From contig NZ_MTQN01000010.1 in assembly GCF_001984195.1 (NCBI RefSeq), positions 1,054,001 to 1,118,000 of the forward strand: a stretch of 64,000 nucleotides of DNA. The letters are read 5' to 3'. Each line of letters opens with the position of its first letter. The stretch's first letter is position 1. A program made the position numbers and the translations under genes. This stretch comes from Kribbella sp. ALI-6-A. GTDB taxonomy: Bacteria; Actinomycetota; Actinomycetes; Propionibacteriales; Kribbellaceae. Shown piece by piece: positions 51,280-60,428 of this stretch. The notes beneath the pieces were generated by a model that was not told the origin of the DNA, did no database searches, and saw only the letters and a list, made by a program, of their open reading frames with translations.

Positions 51280-53478
51280 CTACACGAGTGCTCGTTCGGT
51301 GTCGGCGGCCGGTGCGCCGGCGGGTTTCACCGTGGGCAGGCCCGCTTGGCCCTCGACGTCGATGACCGGCAGCAGCCGGTCGAGCCAGCGGGGGATCCAC
51401 CAGTTGGCCTTGCCGAGCAGCTTCATCGTCGCCGGCACCAGGATCATCCGGACGACGGTCGCGTCGATGAAGATCGCGACGGCCAGGCCGAGCCCGAACA
51501 TCTTGGCCGCCGGATCGCCACTGGCGACGAAGCCGAGGAAGACCGAGATCATGATCAGTGCGGCCGACGTGATCACCCGCCCGGTGGTGGCGATGCCGTG
51601 CACGACCGAGCCGTCGTTGTCGCCGGTGGCCAGGTACTGCTCCCGCACCCGGGAGAGCAGGAACACCTCGTAGTCCATCGACAGCCCGAACAGGATCGCG
51701 AACATGAACATCGGGATGAACGGCACGATCGGCACGGTCGACTCCAGCCCGATCAGGTCCGCGCCCCAGCCCCACTGGAAGACCATCACCATCACACCGA
51801 AGGACGCGCCGATGCTGACCAGATTCATCAGCGCGGCCTTGAGCGGCACGAGAACCGACCGGAACACCAGCGTCAGCAGTAGCACCGACAGCAGGATCAC
51901 GGTGCCCACGAACAGGGGCAGCCGGTCGTTGACCCTGGCGCCGACATCGGCGAAGCTCGCCGTCTGCCCACCGACGTGAGCCTTCGCCGGACTCCCACGC
52001 AGTACGGCGGGAAAGACGTCGGCGCGCAGCCGCTCGACCGTGTCCAGCGTGGCGTCGTCCTGAGGCCCGGTGGTCGGGAACGCGACCAGCGTCGCGAGAC
52101 CGGCGGCGGCGTTCACCTCGGGAGGCGCGACGGCGGCGATGCCCTGGTCGGCTTTGATCGCGTCGAGCAACGGCTGGACGACGCTCGCGTCCTTCGAGAT
52201 GTCCACGGCGATCACCAGCGGACCGTTGATACCGGGACCGAATCCCTCGGCCACGAGGTCGTACGCCCGGCGCTCGGTCCGGTTCTGGGGAAGAGCTCCC
52301 TCGTCCGGAGTGCCGACCCGAAGCGCGAGGACCGGCGCGGCCAGGGCGAGCAGCGCGATGGTCGCGCCGACGGCGTAGACCACGGCGTGCCGGGACACGT
52401 GCCGGGCCCACCGTTGCCAGCCCGCGGTGTGCGCCGTGGCGTCGACGCGTCGTACCCGGAGGCGGTTGATCCAGTGCCCGGCGAGCCCCAGGAACGCCGG
52501 CAGCAAGGTGATCGAGGCAATGACCATGATCAGTACGACGACCGAGACGGCGATCCCACCGGCGGTCATGAACGGTACGCCGGCCACGGCCAGGCCGAGG
52601 ATCGCGATCACCACCGTGCCGCCGGCGAAGACCACGGCCTGCCCGGCGGTGGCGACCGCGCGGCCGACCGACTCCTCGACGGTCAGGCCCTGGGCGAGGT
52701 ACTCGCGGTGCCGGGTGACCAGGAACAGCGCGTAGTCGATGCCGACGCCGAGGCCGACCATGCTGCCGACCACCGGAGCCCAGCTCGGGACGTCGATCAG
52801 GTAGGTGATCAGCGACATCGAGCTGACGCCGAGCGCGAGGCCGAACAGCGCCAGCCCGATCGGCAACCCCATCGCGATCAGCGAGCCGAACGTCACGAGC
52901 AGGACCAGGACGGCAGCGACCAGACCGAGCGCCTCGCCGAGGCCCGTCGCGGGTTCCTCGAAGGCGAAGAACAGGTCGCCGCCCAGCTCGATCCGCAGGG
53001 TCGAGTCCGCTGCCGCCGCGAACTCTTTGAGATTGTCCAGGTCGGCCGGGGCCAGCTCGTCCTGCACCGGGTACTGCAGGCGAATGACGGCGATCCGGCC
53101 GTCGGGCGACACCGCTCCGGCGCCGGCTTCCGCGGCGAGCGGATCGCTCGCTCCCAGCACCTTGGGCAGCTCGGCGGCCGCCGCCCGGACCTCACTCAAC
53201 CCAGCCCGCGCGGCAGCCGAGTCGCGGAACGTTGTGCCGTCGAGCGGCGTGACGACCACCTGCGCGGTCAGTCCGGCTTGGTCCGACCCGGCGTTCGACA
53301 AGAGATCGGTCGCCCGCTGCGAGTCGAGGCCCGGCGCTCCCATCGAGTCCTCGAGCTTCTGGCCGAAGGCGCTGGACGCCGCGATCACGAGCACGGCGAC
53401 GACCAGCCAGCTCCCGATCACCGTCCAGGGCCGGCGGGCGGCGTACCGGCCCAGGCGGTAGAGGGCAGACGACATCAT
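51280..53478 (-). CDS. MMPL/RND-family membrane transporter
   Basis: A 732-residue exporter with the duplicated RND layout: one helix and a large outer domain, then helices 2-6, repeated. GVGIDYALFLVTRHRE in the first half and FGLSMDYEVFLLSRVRE in the second carry the proton-relay Asp-Tyr pairs. Actinobacterial relatives export lipids or drugs. AAGGAG lies 9 bases before the ATGATG start. It is divergent from the sensor kinase gene, which suggests control by that two-component system. Confidence 0.93.
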   Translation of the reverse strand: MMSSALYRLGRYAARRPWTVIGSWLVVAVLVIAASSAFGQKLEDSMGAPGLDSQRATDLLSNAGSDQAGLTAQVVVTPLDGTTFRDSAAARAGLSEVRAAAAELPKVLGASDPLAAEAGAGAVSPDGRIAVIRLQYPVQDELAPADLDNLKEFAAAADSTLRIELGGDLFFAFEEPATGLGEALGLVAAVLVLLVTFGSLIAMGLPIGLALFGLALGVSSMSLITYLIDVPSWAPVVGSMVGLGVGIDYALFLVTRHREYLAQGLTVEESVGRAVATAGQAVVFAGGTVVIAILGLAVAGVPFMTAGGIAVSVVVLIMVIASITLLPAFLGLAGHWINRLRVRRVDATAHTAGWQRWARHVSRHAVVYAVGATIALLALAAPVLALRVGTPDEGALPQNRTERRAYDLVAEGFGPGINGPLVIAVDISKDASVVQPLLDAIKADQGIAAVAPPEVNAAAGLATLVAFPTTGPQDDATLDTVERLRADVFPAVLRGSPAKAHVGGQTASFADVGARVNDRLPLFVGTVILLSVLLLTLVFRSVLVPLKAALMNLVSIGASFGVMVMVFQWGWGADLIGLESTVPIVPFIPMFMFAILFGLSMDYEVFLLSRVREQYLATGDNDGSVVHGIATTGRVITSAALIMISVFLGFVASGDPAAKMFGLGLAVAIFIDATVVRMILVPATMKLLGKANWWIPRWLDRLLPVIDVEGQAGLPTVKPAGAPAADTERALV

Positions 53479-53578
53479 CGCGATCTCCTTCGGTGAGACT
53501 CCGGTACGGCGACGCCGCCGCGGATTCAGCGTCGCGGGATCCGGCGGCGCGCACCTCGGGCGAAGGGCCGCGGTTGCC

Positions 53579-53594
53579 TCGGCCGCACGGCCGA
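53579..53594. promoter_or_regulatory. Palindrome in the MMPL / sensor-kinase gap
   Basis: TCGGCCG and CGGCCGA form a perfect 16-base palindrome with a CA centre, and GGGCCGA recurs at 53612-53618. It lies between the divergent MMPL and kinase genes and could be a response-regulator site. GC-rich palindromes occur often by chance here. Confidence 0.3.
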
Positions 53595-53652
53595 TCGCGG
53601 GGCCGTACTTTGGGCCGATCCGCGGCCCGCCCGGGGTGTCTACTGTGAGCCC

Positions 53653-54795
53653 ATGCTGAGAAACGCGGTCCGGTCGCTCTGGGCCGAACCGCGCGCCCCG
53701 CACCCACCGCGCCGCGTCTGGCGGGACTGGGTGCTCGTCGGCCTGCTGGTCCCCACGGCGATCGTCGAGGGAGTGCTGCACGATCCGCTGGTCTGGCGAC
53801 CCGTCGCGACGCTGCTCGGGGTGGTGTTCGCCGTCGCGCTGCTCTGGCGGCGCACGCACCCCTTCGCGGTCGTGGCCGGCACGTTCGGTTCGCTGATCGT
53901 GCTGGATCTCGCCATCCTGCTCACCGTTCGTGAGCCGGTCGGGCTGACCACGATGATCTTCGTCGTCCTGCTGCCCTATGCGCTCTGGCGCTGGGGATCC
54001 GGCCGGGAGATCGGGATCGGGACGGTGCTCGTTCTGGTCACGTTGGCCCTCGGGCTGACCGTGGACCGGACCGGACTGGTCGATTCGGTGCTCGGCAGCA
54101 TGTTCCTGCTGTTCCCGGCGACGCTCGGCGCCGCGGTCCGTTACCGCGCCTCGGCGCGGGTCCGTGAGCTGGACCAGGTCCGGTTGCGGGAGCGCGAACA
54201 GCTTGCCCGCGAACTGCACGACACGGTCGCGCACCACGTCTCGGCGATCGCCATCCGGGCCCAGGCCGGCCGGGTCGTGGCGGTGGCCGATCCGGGAGCG
54301 GCGGTGGATGCTCTGGTGGTGATCGAGGCGGAGGCCTCGCGCACCCTCACCGAGATGCGGATCATGGTCGCCGGCCTGCGCGCGGACGAGGCGGCGGCGC
54401 TGGGACCGCAGCCGGGCGTGGCCGACCTCGAGCAGCTGGCCCGGAGTACAGGACCACGGCCTCGGGTGGAGCTCGAACTGTCGGGCGACCTCGACGACCT
54501 CGGCCCCTCGGTGGACGCCGCCGTCTACCGGATCGCCCAGGAGTCGATCACGAACGCTGTCCGGCACGCCCGCGACGCGACCCGCATCGACGTCCGGGTG
54601 GCCGCCGACGCCGACTGCGTCCGGCTGACCGTCCGGGACGACGGCGAGGCAGGTTCGGCCGGGCCGGTGGGCTATGGCCTGGTCGGCATGACCGAGCGAG
54701 CCACGCTGCTCGGCGGCTCGTTCGAGGCGGGTCCCGGCCCGGACAAGGGTTGGACGGTCGAAGCCGTGCTGCCGAAGTCGGGAGCGGCCGGATGA
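53653..54795 (+). CDS. Sensor histidine kinase (NarL/DesK-type, HisKA_3)
   Basis: A 380-residue membrane kinase. Five or so hydrophobic segments fill residues 25-165, with no large outer sensor domain, so it probably senses membrane state or a ligand within the membrane. RELHDTVAHHVSAIA holds the phosphorylated His189. The ATPase N-box RIAQESITNAVRHA and VGYGLVGMTERATLLGG follow. It overlaps its response regulator gene by 4 bases. Confidence 0.93.
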   Translation: MLRNAVRSLWAEPRAPHPPRRVWRDWVLVGLLVPTAIVEGVLHDPLVWRPVATLLGVVFAVALLWRRTHPFAVVAGTFGSLIVLDLAILLTVREPVGLTTMIFVVLLPYALWRWGSGREIGIGTVLVLVTLALGLTVDRTGLVDSVLGSMFLLFPATLGAAVRYRASARVRELDQVRLREREQLARELHDTVAHHVSAIAIRAQAGRVVAVADPGAAVDALVVIEAEASRTLTEMRIMVAGLRADEAAALGPQPGVADLEQLARSTGPRPRVELELSGDLDDLGPSVDAAVYRIAQESITNAVRHARDATRIDVRVAADADCVRLTVRDDGEAGSAGPVGYGLVGMTERATLLGGSFEAGPGPDKGWTVEAVLPKSGAAG

Positions 54796-55448
54796 GCATT
54801 CGCGTGCTCGTCGCCGACGACCAGGACCTGGTCCGGACCGGGTTGACGATGATCCTCGACGCACAGCCCGGCATCGAGGTGGTCGGCCAGGCCGCCGACG
54901 GCCGCGAGGCGGTCGAACTCGCCCGCCGGCTGCGGCCCGACGTGTGCCTGTTCGATATCCGGATGCCTGGCGTGGACGGGATCGCCGCCACGCGCGAACT
55001 GGCCGGGCCGCAGGTCGACGACCCGCTCGCGGTCGTGGTGATCACGACGTTCGACCTCGACGAGTACGTGCACGGCGCGCTCAAGGCAGGCGCCCGCGGC
55101 TTCCTGCTCAAGGGCGCCGGGCCCGAGCTCCTGGTCCAGGCGATCCACGCGGCCGCGCGGGGTGACGCGCTGATCGCGCCGAACATCACCGCCCGGCTGC
55201 TCGCCGCCTTCTCCGACACCCGGCTGGGCCGCCCACCGGCCCAGCCGGTCGAACCCCTGACCGACCGCGAGGAGCAGATCCTGGTCACCGTCGCCCAGGG
55301 CCGGACCAACGCCGAGATCGCCGGCGACCTGCACATCAGCCTCAGCACGGTGAAAACGCACCTGGCCAGCATCATGGGCAAACTGGGCGCCCGGAACCGC
55401 GTGGAACTGGTCATGTGGGCCTACGAGACGCAGCGCGTGCACCGCTGA
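54792..55448 (+). CDS. LuxR/NarL-family response regulator
   Basis: A 218-residue regulator. The receiver domain has VADDQDL with the acidic pair, phospho-acceptor Asp55 in LFDIRMPGVDG, and the Thr and Lys switch residues in VITTFDLDEYV and LLKGAG. The C-terminal helix-turn-helix is LTDREEQILVTVAQGRTNAEIA with LSTVKTHLASIMGKLG. The ATG overlaps the kinase stop. The divergent MMPL exporter is the likely target. Confidence 0.95.
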   Translation: MSIRVLVADDQDLVRTGLTMILDAQPGIEVVGQAADGREAVELARRLRPDVCLFDIRMPGVDGIAATRELAGPQVDDPLAVVVITTFDLDEYVHGALKAGARGFLLKGAGPELLVQAIHAAARGDALIAPNITARLLAAFSDTRLGRPPAQPVEPLTDREEQILVTVAQGRTNAEIAGDLHISLSTVKTHLASIMGKLGARNRVELVMWAYETQRVHR

Positions 55449-55544
55449 TCGCTGTCCGTGCCCAGGCGGGTGGGCGGGGTTCTGGGGGTGCGGGCAGCTA
55501 GCCTGGGGCCATGGGTGAGCGGAGCGAGGCCATGCAAAAGTACA

Positions 55545-55559
55545 GTGAGCTGTGCTCAC
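55545..55559 (+). promoter_or_regulatory. Short hairpin before helY
   Basis: GTGAGC-TGT-GCTCAC forms a perfect 6-base-pair stem, 28 bases before the helY start. It may be an operator or a leader stem. The rest of the gap 55449-55587 shows only a possible TAGCCT -10 near 55500. Confidence 0.35.
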
Positions 55560-55587
55560 GCACGCCCGCAGCGAAGCGAGGACGTGC

Positions 55588-58449
55588 GTGAGCACCCCGT
55601 CCGAGAAGTACGCCCTTTTCCGCTCGGACCAGGAGCATCCCGCCGTGAAGGAGTTCCGGGGGCTCTACGACTTCGAGCTGGACGAGTTCCAGCTGCGCGC
55701 CTGCGCCGCCCTCGAAGACGGCCACCAGGTGCTGGTCGCGGCGCCGACCGGGTCCGGCAAGACGCTGGTCGGCGAGTTCGCCGTGCACCTGGCCCTGCAG
55801 CGCGGGCAGAAGTGCTTCTACACCACCCCGATCAAGGCCCTGAGCAACCAGAAGTACGCCGACCTGGTCAGCCGCTACGGCCACGACAAGGTCGGGCTGC
55901 TGACCGGTGACAACTCGATCAACTCCGAGGCCCCGATCGTCGTGATGACGACCGAGGTGCTGCGCAACATGCTGTACGCCGGTTCGCACACCCTGCTCGG
56001 CCTGTCCTACGTCGTGATGGACGAGGTGCACTACCTGGCCGACCGGTCCCGTGGCGCGGTCTGGGAGGAAGTGATCATCCACCTGCCGGACTCGGTCGCG
56101 GTGGTCTCGCTGTCGGCGACGGTGAGCAACGCCGAGGAGTTCGGCGACTGGCTGGAGACCGTGCGCGGCAACACCGTCGTCGTGCTGGAGGAGAAGCGGC
56201 CGGTCCCGCTGTTCCAGCACGTGATGGTCGGCAAGCGGCTGCACGACCTGTTCGCGGGCGAGACGCCGACCGCGGGGGCGGCGCAGGCGCAGTTCGGCCC
56301 GTCGGCCGGGCGGCCGGCCCGGTCGGGCAACCCGGCGAAGGCCGCGGCCCAGAAGTCGGGCGGGACGCCCGACCTGCGCGACCTGGTCAACCCGCAGCTG
56401 GTCCGGATCGCCCGCGACGACAACCGGATCTTCCGCGACGACTCGCGCAAGCCGCGCCGCCGCCGCGACCTGCCGAAGACCCGGCCGAGCAAGTCCCACT
56501 TCACGCCGTACCGGTCGGACGTGGTCGAGGAGCTGGACGCGGGCGCGCTGCTGCCGGCGATCTACTTCATCTTCTCCCGCAAGGGCTGCGAGGACGCGAT
56601 GCTGCAGTGCCTGCGGTCCGGGCTGCGGCTGACCAAGCCGAGCGAGCGCGACGAGATCAAGCGGGTGCTGGCCGAGCGCACCGTCGACCTGCCCGACGAG
56701 GATCTTGGCGTGCTCGGCTACCACGACTTCGCCGAGGCGCTCAGCCGTGGCATCGCGGCCCACCACGCGGGCATGCTGGCGGCGTTCAAGGAGGTCGTCG
56801 AGGAACTGTTCGCGCGCGGCCTGATCAAGGTCGTGTTCGCCACCGAGACGCTTGCCCTGGGCATCAACATGCCCGCCCGCACGGTGGTGCTGGAGAAGCT
56901 CAGCAAGTGGAACGGCGAGGCGCACGTCGACATCACCCCGGGGGAGTACACGCAGCTCACCGGCCGGGCCGGGCGGCGCGGGATCGACGTCGAGGGTCAC
57001 GCCGTCGTGCTGTGGCAGCCGGGCTTCGACCCGCGCGCTGTCGCAGGTTTGGCGTCGACGCGGACGTATCCGCTGCGCTCGTCGTTCTCCCCGTCGTACA
57101 ACATGGCGGTGAACCTGGTTCGCCAGGTGGGGCGCAGCCGGGCGCGGGACATGCTCGAGCTGTCGTTCGCGCAGTTCCAGTCCGACCAGGCCGTGGTCGG
57201 GCTGGCCCGGCAGGTGCAGCGCAACACCGAGGCGCTCGAGGGCTACAAGGAGTCCATCGACTGCCACCTCGGCGACTTCCTGGAGTACGCCGACCTGCGC
57301 CGCCGGATCGGCGAGCGGGAGTCGTCCGGCTCGAAGCGGCGCAAGCTGGACCGCCGGGTCGAGGCGCAGGAGTCGATCGAGAAGCTGCGGATCGGCGACA
57401 TCATCCGGATCCCGGCCGGCCGCAGCGCGGGCTGGGCGCTGGTGCTCGACCCGGGCATGCGCTCGGAGCGGGAGGGGCCGCGGCCGACCGTGCTGACGCT
57501 GGACCGGCAGGTGCGCAAGCTGTCGATGGTCGACTTCCCGACCCCGGTCGAGTCGATCGGGTCGCTGCGGGTGCCGAAGAAGTTCAACGCGCGCAACCCG
57601 CAGCAGCGCCGCGAGCTGGCGCAGGTGCTGCGCAACCGCACCGACCTGCACGGCGAGGAGGGCCCGCCGTCGTCGCGCAGCCGCAGCGGCGACGTGATCA
57701 CCCACGCCGACGACCCGGTGCTGCAGGAGATGCGGGCCGAGCTGCGCGCGCATCCGTGCCACGGCTGCGCCGACCGCGAGGACCACGCCCGCTGGGCCGA
57801 GCGCTACTTCCGGCTGGACCGGGAGAACCGCGAGGTCCAGCGCAAGATCGAGCAGCGGACCAACACGATCGCCCGGCAGTTCGACCGGGTCTGCCAGGTG
57901 CTCGACGCCCTGCACTACCTGGACGGCGACAAGACCACCGAGGCCGGCGACCGGCTGTCGCGGATCTACACCGAGCTCGACCTGGTCGCGGCCGAGTGCC
58001 TGCGGCAGGGCGTGTTCGACGACCTGGACGTGCCGCAGCTCGCGGCCTGCCTGGCGGCGCTGGTCTACGAGTCGCGGTCGAAGGACGAGCCGACGTCGCC
58101 GCGGCTGCCGCGCGGTGACGTGCGGATCGCGCTGGAGAAGATGGGCGCGATCTGGCGGGACCTGTCGGCGCTGGAGCGGGACATGCGGGTCGACTTCCTG
58201 CGCTCGATGGACCTCGGCTTCTGCTGGGCCGCGTTCCGGTGGGCGTCGGGGGCGTCGCTGAGCGAGGTGCTGTACGAGTCGGATCTCGCGGCCGGTGACT
58301 TCGTCCGGTGGGTGAAGCAGCTGATCGACCTCACCGAGCAGGTCGCCGACGCGGCCGGCCCGACGCCGCTGCGGGCGACGGCCCGCGCGGTGACGGAGGA
58401 GATCCGGCGCGGCGTGATCTCGTACGCGTCGGTGGTCGACGACGTCTAG
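55588..58449 (+). CDS. helY: Superfamily 2 DEVH-box helicase (HelY/Ski2-Mtr4-like)
   Basis: A 953-residue ATP-dependent RNA helicase-like protein. Motifs: APTGSGKT (I), TTPIKALSNQK (Ia), VVMDEVHYLADR (II, DEVH), SLSATVSN (III), VVFATETLALGINMPARTVV (V) and QLTGRAGRRGID (VI). An Arg/Lys- and Ala-rich insert separates motif III from the second RecA domain at about residues 230-300, and a DSHCT-type C-terminus follows. The GTG start has GCGAGGA upstream. Its place after tatC and the lipid kinase is conserved in actinobacteria. It probably acts in RNA processing. Confidence 0.94.
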   Translation: MSTPSEKYALFRSDQEHPAVKEFRGLYDFELDEFQLRACAALEDGHQVLVAAPTGSGKTLVGEFAVHLALQRGQKCFYTTPIKALSNQKYADLVSRYGHDKVGLLTGDNSINSEAPIVVMTTEVLRNMLYAGSHTLLGLSYVVMDEVHYLADRSRGAVWEEVIIHLPDSVAVVSLSATVSNAEEFGDWLETVRGNTVVVLEEKRPVPLFQHVMVGKRLHDLFAGETPTAGAAQAQFGPSAGRPARSGNPAKAAAQKSGGTPDLRDLVNPQLVRIARDDNRIFRDDSRKPRRRRDLPKTRPSKSHFTPYRSDVVEELDAGALLPAIYFIFSRKGCEDAMLQCLRSGLRLTKPSERDEIKRVLAERTVDLPDEDLGVLGYHDFAEALSRGIAAHHAGMLAAFKEVVEELFARGLIKVVFATETLALGINMPARTVVLEKLSKWNGEAHVDITPGEYTQLTGRAGRRGIDVEGHAVVLWQPGFDPRAVAGLASTRTYPLRSSFSPSYNMAVNLVRQVGRSRARDMLELSFAQFQSDQAVVGLARQVQRNTEALEGYKESIDCHLGDFLEYADLRRRIGERESSGSKRRKLDRRVEAQESIEKLRIGDIIRIPAGRSAGWALVLDPGMRSEREGPRPTVLTLDRQVRKLSMVDFPTPVESIGSLRVPKKFNARNPQQRRELAQVLRNRTDLHGEEGPPSSRSRSGDVITHADDPVLQEMRAELRAHPCHGCADREDHARWAERYFRLDRENREVQRKIEQRTNTIARQFDRVCQVLDALHYLDGDKTTEAGDRLSRIYTELDLVAAECLRQGVFDDLDVPQLAACLAALVYESRSKDEPTSPRLPRGDVRIALEKMGAIWRDLSALERDMRVDFLRSMDLGFCWAAFRWASGASLSEVLYESDLAAGDFVRWVKQLIDLTEQVADAAGPTPLRATARAVTEEIRRGVISYASVVDDV

Positions 58450-58482
58450 GACCGCCTACTGCGCGGAATCGGGAGACAGGCC

Positions 58483-59772
58483 TCAGCAGCGTCTGATCGG
58501 TGCCGTGTAGGTCGTGTTGCTCCCAGTGGCGACGTAGTAGTCGGTGACGTAGCTCCCGTCGGTCAGCCGGTTCCACACCGACGTCGTACCGACCTTGCTG
58601 CCCGCGCGCTGGCAGGTGATCCACGCGAGCGAGCCGGTGGGCAAGGTGCCGACCACGCCGTACGACGTACCAGGACCGCTGCGTCGGCTGAGCGACGTGG
58701 TGGTCTGGTACGGCAGGGCGCAGCCCGGGATCGGGTAGGAGTAGGTCGTGTTCGACGGGGTGTTGACGTAGTAGTCGGTGACGTAGGCGCCTGAGGTCAG
58801 CTTGTTCCAGACGGTGGTCGTGCCGACCTTGGTGCCGTAGGTCTGGCAGACGATCCTGAGCCCGGCACCGGCGCCGTACGTCGCGACGACCGGGTGACTG
58901 GTGGACGGTCCGCTGCGCGCGCTCAGGGCGGTCTTGGTGGAGTACGCGAAGCCCACCGAAGCGACCGGCGCGTCGAAACGGTCGCTGTCGATGTTCAGCG
59001 TGACCCCGCCGTAGGTCTCGTTGTGATCCCCCCAGTACTGCTTGGCCCGCTGGCCGGAAGCCCAGTAGGCATTGGGAACGGTCGGCCAGTTGAACAGCCC
59101 GGTGTTCTTGTCCCACCGGGCGATCCACAGCGCGTCCGGTCGCGCGTACGCCGTGCTGTTGTAGACCTCGGCCAGGTGGCGCGCGCCGCTGTCCTGATGC
59201 GCGTAGACCCCCGACAGGTAGCCGTGCCGGTGCAGTTCCTTGGTCCACGCCGACAGGTAACTCAGGACGGCGGCCCGGCAGCTCGCGTTGCCCAGGTCGT
59301 AGTGCTCCATGTCGCCGTAGATCGCGCTGCCGCCGACCAGTCCGAGCGCCCGGGCCTTGGTCACCGCGTCGGACGCCGACCCGCGCGCCTGGGCCGCGGC
59401 CGTTGCCGTCGACGACGACATCTTCAGCGCTCTGGTCCGGTGCGTGCAGGTCGCCTGCCAGCCCAGGTAGATCGGGATCAATCGCCAACCCTGCTTGGTG
59501 ACCGCGCTGACCCAGCTCGCGGTGAGCTGGGGTTGCGCGCAGCTCCGGTTCCCGCCGCCGATGTAGATCCCCACCGCCCGGTACGGCGAACTCTTCCACG
59601 CCGCCATCTGCGCCACGGTCGGCGCCGTACAGGTGTCGAACGCCCACCCGGTCACCCGCGTCGCGGTGGCCCCCGCGGGGTAGGCCACCCCGGTCGCCGG
59701 CTCGGCCTGCGCCGTACCGGCCGTTCCCACCACCAGCGCCCCAGCCGCCGTCCACACTGCGAGCCGCCTCAT
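58483..59772 (-). CDS. Secreted DUF1906 glycoside-hydrolase-like protein with two SH3 repeats
   Basis: A 429-residue exported protein. The start MRRLAVWTAAGALVVGTAGT with AQA cleavage is a Sec signal peptide; AAAGGGG lies 6 bases before it. Residues about 32-280 are a DUF1906 (Rv2525c-like) barrel with GWAFDTCTAP, IPIYLGW and AIYGDMEHYD. Two bacterial SH3-like repeats follow, each with ARSGPSTS or RRSGPGTS, WN(K/R)L and YVTDYYV. It is probably a cell-wall-binding enzyme, though catalysis by this domain is not proven. Confidence 0.88.
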   Translation of the reverse strand: MRRLAVWTAAGALVVGTAGTAQAEPATGVAYPAGATATRVTGWAFDTCTAPTVAQMAAWKSSPYRAVGIYIGGGNRSCAQPQLTASWVSAVTKQGWRLIPIYLGWQATCTHRTRALKMSSSTATAAAQARGSASDAVTKARALGLVGGSAIYGDMEHYDLGNASCRAAVLSYLSAWTKELHRHGYLSGVYAHQDSGARHLAEVYNSTAYARPDALWIARWDKNTGLFNWPTVPNAYWASGQRAKQYWGDHNETYGGVTLNIDSDRFDAPVASVGFAYSTKTALSARSGPSTSHPVVATYGAGAGLRIVCQTYGTKVGTTTVWNKLTSGAYVTDYYVNTPSNTTYSYPIPGCALPYQTTTSLSRRSGPGTSYGVVGTLPTGSLAWITCQRAGSKVGTTSVWNRLTDGSYVTDYYVATGSNTTYTAPIRRC

Positions 59773-59954
59773 GACAACCCCTTTCCCACCAGCAGTACAC
59801 GCCCGAATCGCGCGGACGGCAATGCCGAGTTTCAGCGCATCCCAGCGAGCGATCTCCAGCGTCCGGCGCCGCAGGCCGGGGGTCTCCAGCAGGCCCTGGC
59901 CCCGACGGAGTCGTAGCGTGGCAGCAGCAAGCACCTGCTGACCAGGGAGTGGCC

Positions 59955-60428
59955 ATGCCGGAGATCGTCGAGCGAGCAGAGCAGCCGTACGTCGCTGTGC
60001 GGGGCACCGTGCAGATGAACGAGATCAGTGCCTTCGCCGAGCGTGGCGGCGAGGTCTTCAGTTGGCTGGCCGCGCGCGGGATCACGCCGGTCGACGCGCT
60101 GTTCTTCAAGTACGACGTGGTCGACATGGACAACGGCCTGGTGATCGAGATCGGGGTTCCGGTCGAGGAGCGGCACACCGGGGAAGGCGAGATCGTGACC
60201 GGCGTCCTGCCGGCCGGGCGCTATGTCAGCCACACCCACCACGGGCATCCCGACGGTTTGTACCAGGCGACCGGTGATCTGCTGGCCTGGGCCAAGCAGG
60301 AAGGTTTGGAGTGGGACGCGGACGGTGACCGCTGGACCGCGCGGCTGGAGGTCTACAAGTCCGACCCGATGGAGGTCCCCGACCTCGACCAGTGGGAGAC
60401 CGAGCTGCTGTTCCGGCTGCGGGGCTGA
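59955..60428 (+). CDS. GyrI-like small-molecule-binding protein
   Basis: A 157-residue protein with the GyrI-like (AraC effector-binding) fold: YVAVRGTVQMNEISAF, GITPVDALFFKYD, LVIEIGVPV and LPAGRYVSHTHHGHPDGLYQATGDLLAWAKQ. Such proteins bind drugs or hydrophobic cations. AGGGAG lies 5 bases before the ATG. It directly precedes the ArsR-type regulator with no gap, so it likely acts with it and the MFS transporter. Confidence 0.87.
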   Translation: MPEIVERAEQPYVAVRGTVQMNEISAFAERGGEVFSWLAARGITPVDALFFKYDVVDMDNGLVIEIGVPVEERHTGEGEIVTGVLPAGRYVSHTHHGHPDGLYQATGDLLAWAKQEGLEWDADGDRWTARLEVYKSDPMEVPDLDQWETELLFRLRG

